Below, piece after piece: positions 54,420 to 63,847 of a stretch of 64,000 nucleotides of DNA (positions are counted from its first letter, which is position 1; every line of letters begins with the position of its first letter). The position numbers were made by a program, and so were the translations under genes. The notes under the pieces are model-generated. The model made no database searches, was not told the DNA's origin, and was given only the letters and a program-made list of their open reading frames with translations. The DNA is from Poa pratensis (Eukaryota > Streptophyta > Magnoliopsida > Poales > Poaceae): the NCBI GenBank assembly GCA_947311845.1, contig CAMZMU010000116.1, positions 1,361,492-1,425,491 on the forward strand. Reading direction: 5' to 3'.

Positions 54420-54810
54420 GGCGCTACGGTGCGTGGAGAGACAAAGGAAGAAGAGGTGTGGAGCCAGGCGAGAAGATGTGGCGAGCAGGCTGGGGTTTGA
54501 GGGCTTTTTATAGGCCTCTCATCCCCCACCTACCCCCAGGCGGTTCGGCCGCCACAGTAATGGGAGCGCGTTTTGCAAAAAACCCGTTCTCATTCACACG
54601 AGCGCGACATGGAGAAAAAGAGGGAAACAAGATCTTCTTCATTTACAAGGACTACAAGGGGCAATCTTTTTTACAACAAAAAGGTTGGCTCCTATCGAGC
54701 AAGGAGCACCGCCGTACAACGGAAGGCGCTACTTCCAGAAGTACGTCGTCAAGGTCACCGAGGAGGAGGTTAACGAGATCTCCATGGCACCTATCCGAAG
54801 CTCTTCGCCT

Positions 54811-55398
54811 TCAAGAAGACGAGCTCCCTTCGACCTTGATGTCAGATGAGCTTTCCTCATCTTCATCCACGTCGTAGGAGCTCGAGCTGCCGCTGCTGCT
54901 CTCCGCGCAGCACTCCACGCGTCCGCCGTCGACACCGAAGATCTTCACGAAGAGCGTCGCGTCCCCGTCGAACCGGAACACCAAGCATTGCCCCCGGGAC
55001 AGGCGGCGGGCGCGGGAGAACGACTTCCACCCTTGACCCAGGAGCATGGCGCCAGGGGCAGTGTGCTCCGTGAAGGCCCAGGAGGGGCCATTAGGGCATC
55101 CTTCCACCTGCAACCAGAAGCCGGTGGGACGGATGTCCTCCTTCGCCGTTGCAAAAAAGTCCGGGAGGAGAAGCCGGCTGCGAGGCCTGCGGTTCAGATC
55201 CACGATGAACTCGAACAACACGAAGCCGGTATGAATCATGCTCCTAGGAGGAGGAGCAGCGGAGCCGCGGCCCCCACGGCCGCCGTGGCCGCGAATTCCA
55301 CGACCTCGCGGAGCGGCCCGTCCACGAGCGGAAGGGCCATCCTCTGCAGCAGCTGAAGACGAACGAGGATGCCCAACTCCCCTCTTCACTCTTGCCAT
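54811..55398 (-). CDS. Antisense B3-domain-like protein carried by the Tat element (195 aa)
   Basis: An uninterrupted ATG-started frame antisense to pol, between integrase and 3' LTR. Residues 1-50 are basic and Gly/Arg-rich. Residues about 70-165 follow the B3 DNA-binding fold of plant REM-type factors: LLLPDFFATA, PNGPSWAFTEH, LLGQGWKSFSRARRLSRGQC, LVFRFDGDATLFVKIFG. The tail is Ser/Asp/Glu-rich. Tat-lineage elements are known to carry extra ORFs, some antisense, in this position; a B3-like domain suggests a captured or long-kept DNA-binding function. The frame is intact although pol in the same copy has many frameshifts. The domain call is by motif only. Confidence 0.65.
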   Translation of the reverse strand: MARVKRGVGHPRSSSAAAEDGPSARGRAAPRGRGIRGHGGRGGRGSAAPPPRSMIHTGFVLFEFIVDLNRRPRSRLLLPDFFATAKEDIRPTGFWLQVEGCPNGPSWAFTEHTAPGAMLLGQGWKSFSRARRLSRGQCLVFRFDGDATLFVKIFGVDGGRVECCAESSSGSSSSYDVDEDEESSSDIKVEGSSSS

Positions 55399-55703
55399 TG
55401 GAGCTGGTGACTTGTGAGGAGGCCCGGAGCTGGATGGGAAGGAGTCGGATGAGAATGCAAGGGGCGCGCCCTGCTTTTATAGCCTCGGCGGCGTCTCCGA
55501 CAGGCGTCTCCTCGCGTTCTCCATTTTTGGGAATCGAGGAGGCCGTTGCAGTTACTCCCCCGAGTGGAGTAGCTCCAAGACCATCAAGGCCATCAATGAA
55601 GCAAAGCAAGGAGACCAGTTGCCCGGGACCCACTTTGACCTATCTTTAGGCCATGGCCCCGGCAGCTGGAGCATGAGCCGCCGGGACCATGCCCGGGGGC
55701 TAC

Positions 55704-56642
55704 TGTCGCAGCAGTGGAACATGGGGTTCCCCTAGTGGTGCCAAAGTGGGTCCACTCCCTGTGGGCCCAAGACGAAGATGGACAAGGCAAAGAACCAGGT
55801 CAAACTGGCGGGTTCACCTTTCGACCCCGCGAAGGCCAAGCCAGGCCTACATCGACGGAGGGCTCCGGTCCTGGGGGCCTGCCGGGTCCCCGAATCAAGC
55901 CAGAAGACGTGGAAGACCCCGAGGGTCCGAGCTCCCGGCAGGAGGCTGGGCTTCCTCTCGGGTTCCTCCTTGCATCGCTGTGGATAAGCACTCCACCTCA
56001 TGCTGGAAGACCTCAGAAGACTTGGGAAGCAAGGCAAAGGTGGCGCGGGCGGGGAGCATAGCCCGTGGCTGTGTCAGCCACTGTTCACTCCAAGGCGGAC
56101 TCTCCCACCTAACCCAAAGGAGACGCTAGGCTGAGGAGAGGCCACGTCTCCCCCTAAACCAGCCGGGAGGGTCCTTCACCCCGAAGGCCCCTCATGCCCC
56201 TCACGTGCCCTGTGGCAACCCCTTGGCCTATAAAAGGAGTACCAAGGCACGGTGAGGAGGAGGACGAAACACAAGTGGATCCAGAGCAAGATTAGACTAG
56301 GGCTGCCAAGGTAGAGAGGAAGGTGATCTCCTCCGGGTTAGGATCTGTCCTTCTTCTACCTCCAGCCAAAACCCTTCCGGGTACCCTGCCCGAGGGACTC
56401 CATTGTAAGCCACACTATGAAGAACCCATCAATCCAGACATGCAGGAGTAGGGCTTTTAGCCTCCGGGCGGCCTGAACCTGGGTAGCTCCTTGTGTCCCT
56501 TTGGTTGCATGCCTTGATCGTGGAGAGGAGAGCTTGATCCCGACTCCGCCCACGAAGACGATTCTTAGCCTCCTTCGCGCCCCGTGCCGAACCTAAAAGG
56601 AGGTATCCTCTACTCCCGGTGTCCGTGCATCGAGACACGACA
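55704..56642 (+). repeat. 3' LTR of the Tat element
   Basis: Same length as the 5' LTR, with about 14 substitutions. It is preceded by GCCCGGGGGCTAC, the presumed polypurine-tract position. Confidence 0.9.
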
Positions 56643-57511
56643 ACATAGTATTCAATATTCATCGGATCCCAGCAAACACAACATGTAGCATTACAATAAG
56701 ATGATCTTGATCATGTTAGGCAGCTCACAAGATCTAAACATGATGGCACAAAGTGGAGAGACAACCATCTAGCTACTGTTATGGACCCGTAGTCCAAGGA
56801 TGAACTACTCACGCATCACTCCGGAGGCAGGCATGGTGATGTAGAGCCCTCCGGTGATGATTCCCCTCTCCGGCAGGGTGCCGGGAAGAGGTTCTGGACC
56901 CTCCCGAGCTAGGGTTGACGACGGCGGCGCCTCTGGAACTTTTCGTGGAATATGGCTTGGGTGTTTAGGGTTTTCGCATCGGGGGGAATAAGTAGGCGAA
57001 AGGGCGGCGGCTGACGAGCCCCGAGGGGCCCACATGTGGCCAGGGCGCGCCAGGGGGGGACCCGTGCCCTGGGTGCGTTTGTGGCCCTCCTGGCTCCTCC
57101 TCGTTGCTCCTTTGGACTTTCAGGTGTCTTCTGATAAAATAGGTGCCTCCGTGAATTTTCGTCCAATTCCAAGAATATTTCCTGACTAGCTTTTCTGGAA
57201 TACAAAAACAGCAGAAAACAGGAACTGGCACTATGGCATCTTGTTAATAGGTTAGTCCCAAAAAATGTATAAAAGTGACATAAAGTGGATGCAAAACATG
57301 TAACAATTGGTATAATATCAGCATGGAACATAAAAAATTATAGATACATTTGAGACGTATCACATCGCCACCGGAGAGGAGCAAGAAGCGAGCCGGCGAG
57401 GCGGAAGAAAAGTGAGAAACGACTCTCAAAACAGAGAGCGGTGGGAGCGGCGAGAAGTTATTTGAGGCGAACCCGTAGATGTTGAAACGAAGAACAGAGA
57501 TCTGTCCAAAC

Positions 57512-57970
57512 CTTTTTTACTTGCGTGCATTTAAAACTGCATGTGATATACTCTCACAATCAACCGTGCAAATTGGACATTGGCTAGAAATAGGAATATG
57601 ACGATTAACAAGAACACCATAAAATGGAATAGCTCCAAGAAGCGCCCGCCAACAATGGATTTTAATCTTCGATGACGCTTTTAAATCCCAAAGTGAATGT
57701 CATGCTGCATTAGCAGCCGAAGAATCATATAGTCTCATTCCCTCAATTTTCGCCCATGCTAGTGATCCCACTCAACATGGTAAGCTGATTTTATAGAAAA
57801 TAAACCATTTTTTATTGTGGTCCAAAGCTGAAAAAACCTCCATCACACCAAGAGCTAGTGGAATACGAAGAATTCGTATCACATCAACACCCCAGAAAAT
57901 ATCCCGGAGCAAAACCTCATACAACGAACCGGTTTTAGGGAAAATCAATTCAAAAACTTCTGTATAGACA
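57512..57970 (-). pseudogene. LINE reverse transcriptase C-terminal region
   Basis: Minus-strand translation gives LLRDIFWGVDVIRILRIPLAL, then, after stops and indels, SKIKIHCWRALLGAIPFYGVL and NRHIPISSQCPICTVDC, which is the zinc-binding (zf-RVT) region at the end of plant LINE ORF2. Both a retroposon at its right and one at its left inserted into it; the missing distal piece is at 41741-41800. The element is decayed and cannot be active. Confidence 0.75.
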
Positions 57971-58834
57971 GAGAGTGAGCTAACTACCTCAGCATCGAAT
58001 CTTCCCCGCACCAACTGCTACAGTTCGGAGAGGCGAAAAAGGCGACTCCACTTTCCTTTCTCCCCGCCGGCGATTCCGCCGCTCCCCTCCACCTCCGGTC
58101 ACCGTTTCGGCACCGCGAGGTGGGGGGGGAGCTCCGGGCTCATGCTGTGCGTGTACATACTTCCTAGTTTTTCTAGGTGTGCGTGGCCTGTCGGCGGCAT
58201 CGAAGACAGTGGCGATGGCGTTGGTGTGGTGGGCCGTGTCCTTCCCCTCCTGCCCCCGTTTCGGCCTCGTCGCCGGGAGGAAGTGAAGGTTCTTCGGGCG
58301 CTCCCTTCCGTCCTTGCTTCTCTGGCCGGCCGCGGTGGCGAGGGGAGAAGCTGGTGGTGGGTGCTGTTCCGCTTTTGGTGCTGGTGGTGCAGGTGGTGCT
58401 CCTCGTCGTTTCTACTCCGGCCGGCCATGGTGGCGAGGGGAGTGGCGTCGGGAGGTGGTGCGGTGCTGGTGGTGGTTGGCCTAGATGGCGCGGCGCCGGC
58501 TGGAAGATGGTGGATGCGGGAGCTCGCGACGTGGCCGTGCGCGTTCAACGCCTCTCATCTCCGTCGCGCGGCGGCGGACGGCTCCTGCGGTCCTCTACAT
58601 GATGTGGCGGCGCGTTCTTCCCGGCGGCTCGCGGTACGGTGGCTCCGTCGTCGGCTAGGCTTCTTGGGCAGCGACAGAGGTTCTGATTGTGGTTCTTCTC
58701 GATGGCTTGAGGTGCTTTTTTGCACTTTGCTGGGTCCTCTTGTAATTTCTAGTTTCTTTTGGACCTGTTGTAAAGTGTGCATAGCTACCTTAATATAATC
58801 GTCGGATCCTTTCCTCAAAAAAAAAAAAAAAAAA
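57971..58834 (+). mobile_element. A-tailed retroposon 2, 864 bp
   Basis: A GC-rich body ends in a run of A (58817-58834). ACTTCTGTATAGACA occurs immediately before it (57956-57970) and immediately after the A-run (58834-58848), a long target-site duplication typical of LINE machinery. The host sequence is the LINE fragment. The 218-aa plus-strand frame (58142-58798) has no domain. The 3' end TTAATATAATCG before the A-run differs from retroposon 1. Confidence 0.85.
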
Positions 58835-58848
58835 CTTCTGTATAGACA

Positions 58849-58930
58849 ATGCAGCGACGGAGTCGCACAGGTAGCAATGCAAGGCAGGGTGGAGAGACGC
58901 TGCATGGCACATGCGGTAGACCTCAGTCAG
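58849..58930 (-). pseudogene. LINE fragment, 5' continuation
   Basis: Continues the LINE after the retroposon 2 insertion. On the minus strand it carries the short region before LLRDIFW, with no good frame. The exact junction with the next piece is unclear. Confidence 0.4.
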
Positions 58931-59250
58931 CCTGGTCCCCCCTCTTTCGTTGTGCTGGAGGCGAATGGCGACAAGGATGGGCCTAAGGAGCCACCTCCTC
59001 CTGGCTTCTAGATTAGTTTAGTTGTAGCCTCTTCATGGCGTTTAAATTTAGTTTTCGTTTAAATTTTGTTATAATGTATCAAATTTCAACAGAAATCATG
59101 TCTTCCTTTCAAATTTGAAAATGTTGGTCAAATTAGAATATTTGGTTTGGGGTGCCGCTATTGGCAGCACAACGAAATATGACGGACAACCAAAGCGGAC
59201 ACATTTTTGTGGGTGTCGGACGAAATTCCGGGGTGGAGGTGGAGACACTC
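58931..59250. mobile_element. Harbinger-type element, right end
   Basis: Ends GGTGGAGACACTC followed by TAA. The reverse complement GAGTGTCTCCACC resembles the GAGCATCTCCACC terminus of the element at 36516. Inside, TTTAAATTTAG...TTTAAATTT matches that family. It could alternatively be the right end of the Harbinger element that starts at 39791. Confidence 0.5.
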
Positions 59251-59253
59251 TAA

Positions 59254-59782
59254 TATACTACCTATCATCTGTAAAGTTAAATACGTAGAAATTAATTTAC
59301 TTGGATAGTGCTATTCATTTTCTGTCACCGTATTCATCCCCAATTTTATTGACGAGACAATACACTAGGCGATGCATGACACTGTCATCATCATTTCGCT
59401 GGTGCACCAGTTTTGTTGACAAGACAAGACAATACTCCTAGCGCGTAGGGGTACTATTTTGACTATTTTCGCAAACTGCATTGAATCAAAGCTGATACAC
59501 TAGGAGGATCATTTTGACTATTTTTGCAGACTCGTAGGCGTGTAGGAAGCCAGCGAGGAGGTGCAGCTGGCACAGCATCGTCGTGCAAACTAAGTCATCA
59601 GTAACTCTGTTACTCTGGCAGGCAGCAGTAAACAAATCCACAAGAAAACGAAGCCACGTTCTGCATGCTCCACGGCTAGAACCTAGCCCCCAGTAGAGCC
59701 CGTCCAGCAATTGGGAGCGCCGCGGCCCACAGTCGTTCCTAATACACCGATCTCACAAATTTAAATGAGAACGACCCTATAA
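59254..59782. other. No gene supported
   Basis: Short AT-rich intergenic stretch between two transposon groups. It holds AATACACTAGG- and CTCCTAG-type short repeats only. Confidence 0.4.
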
Positions 59783-60134
59783 CACTAGTGGAAACACCCC
59801 CTCTTGTCCCAGGTGGTAGACCCCTAATGTACCGGATTGCCATCCGGTACATGGAGGCCGGGACTAGAGCCCCCCCCCCCCCCCCTAGTCCGGGGTGGGT
59901 TATGACCCGGGACTAGAGGCCTCCACGCGGGGCAGCCCATGGATGTGAGAGGAGCTCTAGTCCCGGGTTGTAATACCACCCGGGACTAGAGATGATTCCA
60001 CGTGGCGGCCTGTGGCTTCTTTCGTTCCGATTGTTGTATATTACGAATAATTTGCAAAAATACGGTTAATTATCTGTAAATCAGAAAAATACATATAGCA
60101 TATCAAAATGTTCGTAAGAGCAAGCTTTATGAGA

Positions 60135-60295
60135 TAGTCGGGAAATCGGAAGTCGGAACGGAAAGTCGTGAAGACGTGAAAGTCGTGAAGTCGGGAAAGT
60201 CGTGAAGTTGGGAAAGTCGACGTCACGTTTTCCCGGCTTCCCGGTTTCACGTTTTCCCGGCTTCCCGTTTTCACGTTTTCCCGGTTTCCCGGATT
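60135..60295. repeat. Degenerate tandem and inverted repeat inside CACTA A
   Basis: Units such as AAAGTCGTGAAGTCGGG repeat about three to four times and are then mirrored by CACGTTTTCCCGGCTTCCCG units. A similar short tract (CGGGAAAGTCGAAAGTCGGGG) lies at 63239-63280 in an intron of the second element. Confidence 0.7.
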
Positions 60296-60387
60296 AATTT
60301 ACATATAAAGATCATATATAAGAGGGGCTAGAACCGTCATCTATTCGATTACATGGAGATCATGAAGCCACTACTAGAGCCCGTCAT

Positions 60388-60732
60388 CTAATTTGATCTG
60401 GTGCCATTGTATTTTCCCTTCATGTCTAAGACATAGTTCATCAAAAAGCCCGCAATTTCCTCGCAAATTGGTCGAAAGCGGTCCTTTAGTTGCAGGTCCC
60501 TCCGCATTTTATCCATCTATAAAGAAGGGAGATTAATATGAATTTCAATCATCATAACAGAAATTATGAATGACACTCAACACAATTGATGGTTATAAAA
60601 TGAAATTGTGAATTTATTTGTTCACTTACTTCGATAAATGTCCCTGGGTTCCGCTCAGAGACTATCATGCGAATCCACTCGCAGACGTAATATCCACACA
60701 AATTGGTCCCGGGAGGCTGCCTATCCAATTAC
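60388..60732 (-). CDS. Ulp1-like cysteine protease domain gene of CACTA A, last exons
   Basis: Exon 60630-60732 encodes LPGTNLCGYYVCEWIRM and ends at a GTAAGT donor. Exon 60388-60516 begins at MDKMRRDLQLKDRF and ends GKYNGTRSN and a stop. The GTNLCGYYVCE motif holds the catalytic Cys of the Ulp1/C48 (SUMO-protease-like) domain found in plant CACTA-encoded proteins. The upstream exons with catalytic His and Asp are cut off by the CACTA element inserted at 60838. Confidence 0.6.
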
Positions 60733-61422
60733 TACACGAGAATAGATTTCAATCAAATAATAATCAAGCATCACGATGGTATTGAAATTTGAATTAAAAG
60801 GGATGCGCGAACACCTAGCTCGTACTACTTACTTTGGCACTACCACAGAAAAGGCTATCTGTGGCGCACCAAATTTGGATTCTGTGGCGCACCCCCAGGT
60901 TTTCCTGGTGCGCCACAGAATTCTCGCCACAAAAATTATTTCTGTGGCGCACCGCGGGCGTGCGCCACAGAAAGTTGCTGTGGCGCACCCTGAGTCGTGC
61001 GCCACAGAAATAGCTCGGCAGGACCCCTATGCAGAGGAATTCTGTGGCGCACTGTCCCTAATGCGCCACAAAAAAAACAAGAGTGTGCCACAGAAATATG
61101 AAACAGAAATAGATGTATTTTTTCATTTTGCTGTACAAATACTGGTTTATACAGAAATACAGGTTTATACAGAAATACAGATATATTTGACAGGTATATA
61201 AACAGACAAACACATTGATCAATATGTCATCACACATATTACTTAGCCCGATCGAGATACATATATACACATAGTCACAAAAGTGCCGAATGTTTACACA
61301 ATTAGTCATGCATGATCAAATGTACACATTACAAATCATGAAGTGTTCGCCGCCTAACTATGATCAAATGTAGTACACATCGGCGATGATGGTGAGCAAG
61401 AGCGCGCGGGAGCATGCATGCA

Positions 61423-63847
61423 TCATGGAGTCCTCTTCTTGAGCGGCGCCGGGAACGGTTGATAGCCTTCTTTTGTCCTCCACTCCCTGGTGTCATATTG
61501 CGCCTCTAGTCGTTCTTGGATAGCCCTCTGAGAGAATCCTGAAGATGGATTGGGATATATATTGGTTAGTGATATACATAGAGTATAATTTATTCATCTA
61601 AGTAGAGAGGCAAGACAATCAATCAATTGTCATGGTTGGAAATCATATGGCCATCCTATTTGGGTTTCATAGCATAGCATATATATAATATATAACCCTA
61701 CACATGCACTTCTACAAAAAAGTACACTAGTAATGCTTAGCAAGGCTTTCTTTTATAATACATCCTACCTCTGGGGTAGTGGAAGGACCCTGATTTGTGA
61801 ATGACATCTTCGAGGATGATCGTTGATAGGTGCAGCTGGATGCGACGGAAGTCTGTTCTATAATCAGCATCGGTGAAACCATCCGCCATTTTGGTGTATT
61901 CTGCGAGACCAGATGGAATCTTCGCTTTCTCGCAATCCCGGACAATCCCTTTAAGGTGATGGAGGGCGTAGTAGGCCTCCTTCACGCTGCCATCCAGTTG
62001 CTTGACGCAATAGAATCCGGTCCCATGCTGGAACTTGTGTGTGTTTTCATCCGTGAAAAATTCGCTTCTTGTGGAAGGGGCCCCCTTTTGGGCATAGGCC
62101 TCGAGAGCGTCATCGAGAACACCCTTTATTCTGGTGTATCGTCTCGGCGTGGATTTATTCCCCGAGTCCAAATAAGTGGCAATGGACCACCTCGGGGCTA
62201 CGGATGAGTGCGCAGTACTTGTCCCTGCTCAACACAATTGAAACGGAATGTTGGACAAAGGATCAGCGATGGAAGAAATGTACAAGAAGGCATAAGATAC
62301 GACGGTGGCGAGCGGATGTGTACTTACTCGAAAAAGAAAGGCAGAAGAAGGGTGCTCTTCCTCTTGTTGGCCAGCATGACCCTTACGAGGTACTCCGTGG
62401 CCGTTTCCCGTGTCTTTGATCCTTCCACCAGATGGCTGTCGCGCATGTAGTAGGGATCCACTATCGCGACGTGCGGGTATCATCTCTCCTGATCTTCATC
62501 GCCTCGAGCGCATATAGGCGGACCATGTTATAGTCCAGCCGTTTAGTGTGAAACAGGTTGAAGATGTCCTCGTACGCTATGAAGAACACATCCGCGGGGT
62601 CTTCCTGGACGAAGTCCACCAGCTCGTTTGGCACCTTGACCGCGAACGCCGGGTAACTGGGGCTTCTCTTTAAGAAGGAGCTCCTCTAGATGCAAGATAT
62701 TATTCCTGCAAGGCAATCATGGGTCCTTCTGCAAGGCGGAGCAAGTCCCCAGACAAGATAGGTTTACCAGCTTCATGAACTCGGGGAAGCCATCCGCACG
62801 GGTGGAATCGTGTCTTCAAGACCCCGGATCTTAGGAGCTGGCTGGCTCGCAGAGGTGGAGGATCCTTTTCTCTTCCTGTGCTTCTTCTTGTTCTTCATCT
62901 CTGGGGATTGTGGGGGTGAAGTGAACCCCGCTTTAACAGTTTCTTTCAGTGTGTTAGGGCTGAAAATGTTACCCGGTTGAGCTTGATGATCGCCGCATCG
63001 GAGGCGTGTCGGTGAAGGCCAGGCGTTGTGTGCATGAAGTGGGACGAGCAGGTTGACCGCGGTGGTCGCGGAAGGGTTCTTCATCCACAAGAGGCATGTA
63101 CATATCATCCATGCAGGCGCCAGTGTTGATGTAGTCATCGACGTTGACATCATTCTCCTCCTCCTCATTGTCGTCGTTGCCACCAAGTTGAGGTGCAACG
63201 GCTTTGTCCTAAACATAAACAATAGCACATCCGTTAGTCGGGAAAGTCGAAAGTCGGGGAATTCGGAAAGTCAGAACTAACCTTGGACGGTTGCGGTGAA
63301 GACGTTCCCAACAACTGTTTGTGGCGGTTGGTGGCGACGACCGGCGGTAGCTTCCGGCCGGTGGTGGCGGCGACCGGCGGTAGCTTCCGGCCGGTGGCGG
63401 CGACCGGCGGTTCCTTCTGGGTGGTGGCGACGGCTGCTTGTGGCGCCGGTTCATCCGCAACAGCTTTTTGTGGCCGCCTCGACGGGGGCCGAACGACCGG
63501 GGCCGGGGCCTCGAGGTGGCGCCGCCGGTGCGCCTGACCCCATGAAGAACATCCCCAAGACGAATCTGGGTCTTCGGCCATTCCATCATCCACTTCCCGC
63601 ATTCGCCAAGCTTCATGTGTTTCTCGGCTCCCGGAGGTTGCGTGGGGGGGTCGATGTCACGGAACTCAGGCAGTACCTCGCTCACATTGACTTTCATCAC
63701 GACCTCGCTCATTCGGGTGTTGTGCATATCGCGGGTCAAAGGTTGTATGTCGGCCGTTGCGACTTCCTTCAACTCGCCGCCGGCCCCCACCCTATGCAGG
63801 AGTATGCAAGGCATGTCCTGGGAGAACACATGTTGGGCACCATGCAT
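61423..63847 (-). CDS. Multi-exon Ulp1-like protease gene of CACTA B (disrupted)
   Basis: Exon-like segments, 3' to 5' on the minus strand: 61423-61538 (ends KEGYQPFPAPLKKRTP, stop), 61769-62224 (TYLDSGNKSTPRRYTRIKGV, CVKQLDGSVKEAYYALHHLK), 62328-62475 (VAIVDPYYMRDSHL), 62480-62675 (YPAFAVKVPNELVDFVQED, MVRLYALEAMKIRR), 62773-62935 (basic linker), 63050-63215 (acidic DYINTGACMDDMYMP), and 63540-63850 (ILLHRVGAGGELKEV, KLGECGKWMMEWPK). This order matches CACTA-borne proteins with an N-terminal DUF8039-like region and a C-terminal C48 protease domain. Here the CVKQ segment continues into KEAYYALHHL and not the CGYYVCE form of element A. A frameshift lies near 62475. Exon borders are approximate. 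Confidence 0.5.
63320..63440 (-). repeat. Coding tandem repeat in the CACTA B gene
   Basis: Units of about 33-36 bp with GACCGGCGGTAGCTTCCGGC repeat nearly three times. On the minus strand they encode Pro/Ser/Arg-rich SPPPAGSYRR-type units in one frame and VAATTGRKLPP-type in another. Confidence 0.7.

Larger units (their letters stand above)
44086..56642 (+). mobile_element. Tat-lineage Gypsy retrotransposon with extra antisense ORF, 12,557 bp
   Basis: LTRs of 939 bp at both ends start TGTCGCAGCAG and end GAGACACGACA. The flanking duplication is ACATA (44081-44085 and 56643-56647). The order is gag, protease, RT, archaeal-type RNase H and integrase, then 2.8 kb with antisense ORFs, then the 3' LTR; this layout fits the Tat/Retand lineage. 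By eye the two LTRs differ at 14 of 939 sites without indels (about 1.5 percent), implying insertion roughly half a million years ago at commonly used grass rates. A solo LTR (47822-49517) interrupts the junction between protease and RT. Confidence 0.93.
42814..57362 (-). repeat. Solo LTR (Gypsy-type) interrupted by a Tat element
   Basis: On the minus strand it begins TGATACGTCTC at 57362 and ends CGTCAGCA at 42814. CATCG flanks both ends (42809-42813 and 57363-57367). Only one LTR exists, so the internal region was lost by recombination between LTRs. The sequence (for example AAGTTTTCCCTC and CTTGCATGCT) is of a type I recognise as very abundant in Triticeae; I do not assign a family name. 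Its own sequence is about 2 kb; the inserted element occupies 44086-56642. Confidence 0.8.
41810..57502 (-). mobile_element. A-tailed retroposon 1 (about 1.14 kb of its own sequence, split by a solo LTR)
   Basis: Read on the minus strand it starts at 57502, jumps over the nested LTR (42814-57362 plus one CATCG) and ends in an A-run (T-run 41810-41820). The duplication TGTCCAAAC is at 41801-41809 and 57503-57511. The longest frame (42186-42740) has no known domain. Size, A-tail and variable-length duplication indicate LINE-mediated retroposition of a transcript or a non-autonomous LINE/SINE. Confidence 0.8.

Noticed and set aside
58142..58798. 218-aa plus frame
   Set aside because: Gly/Ala/Val-rich translation of a GC-rich retroposon; no domain and no codon pattern of a real gene.
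61058..61309. 83-aa Cys/Tyr-rich minus frame that looks like a secreted peptide
   Set aside because: Arises from ATACAG/TATACA simple repeats in the subterminal region of CACTA B.
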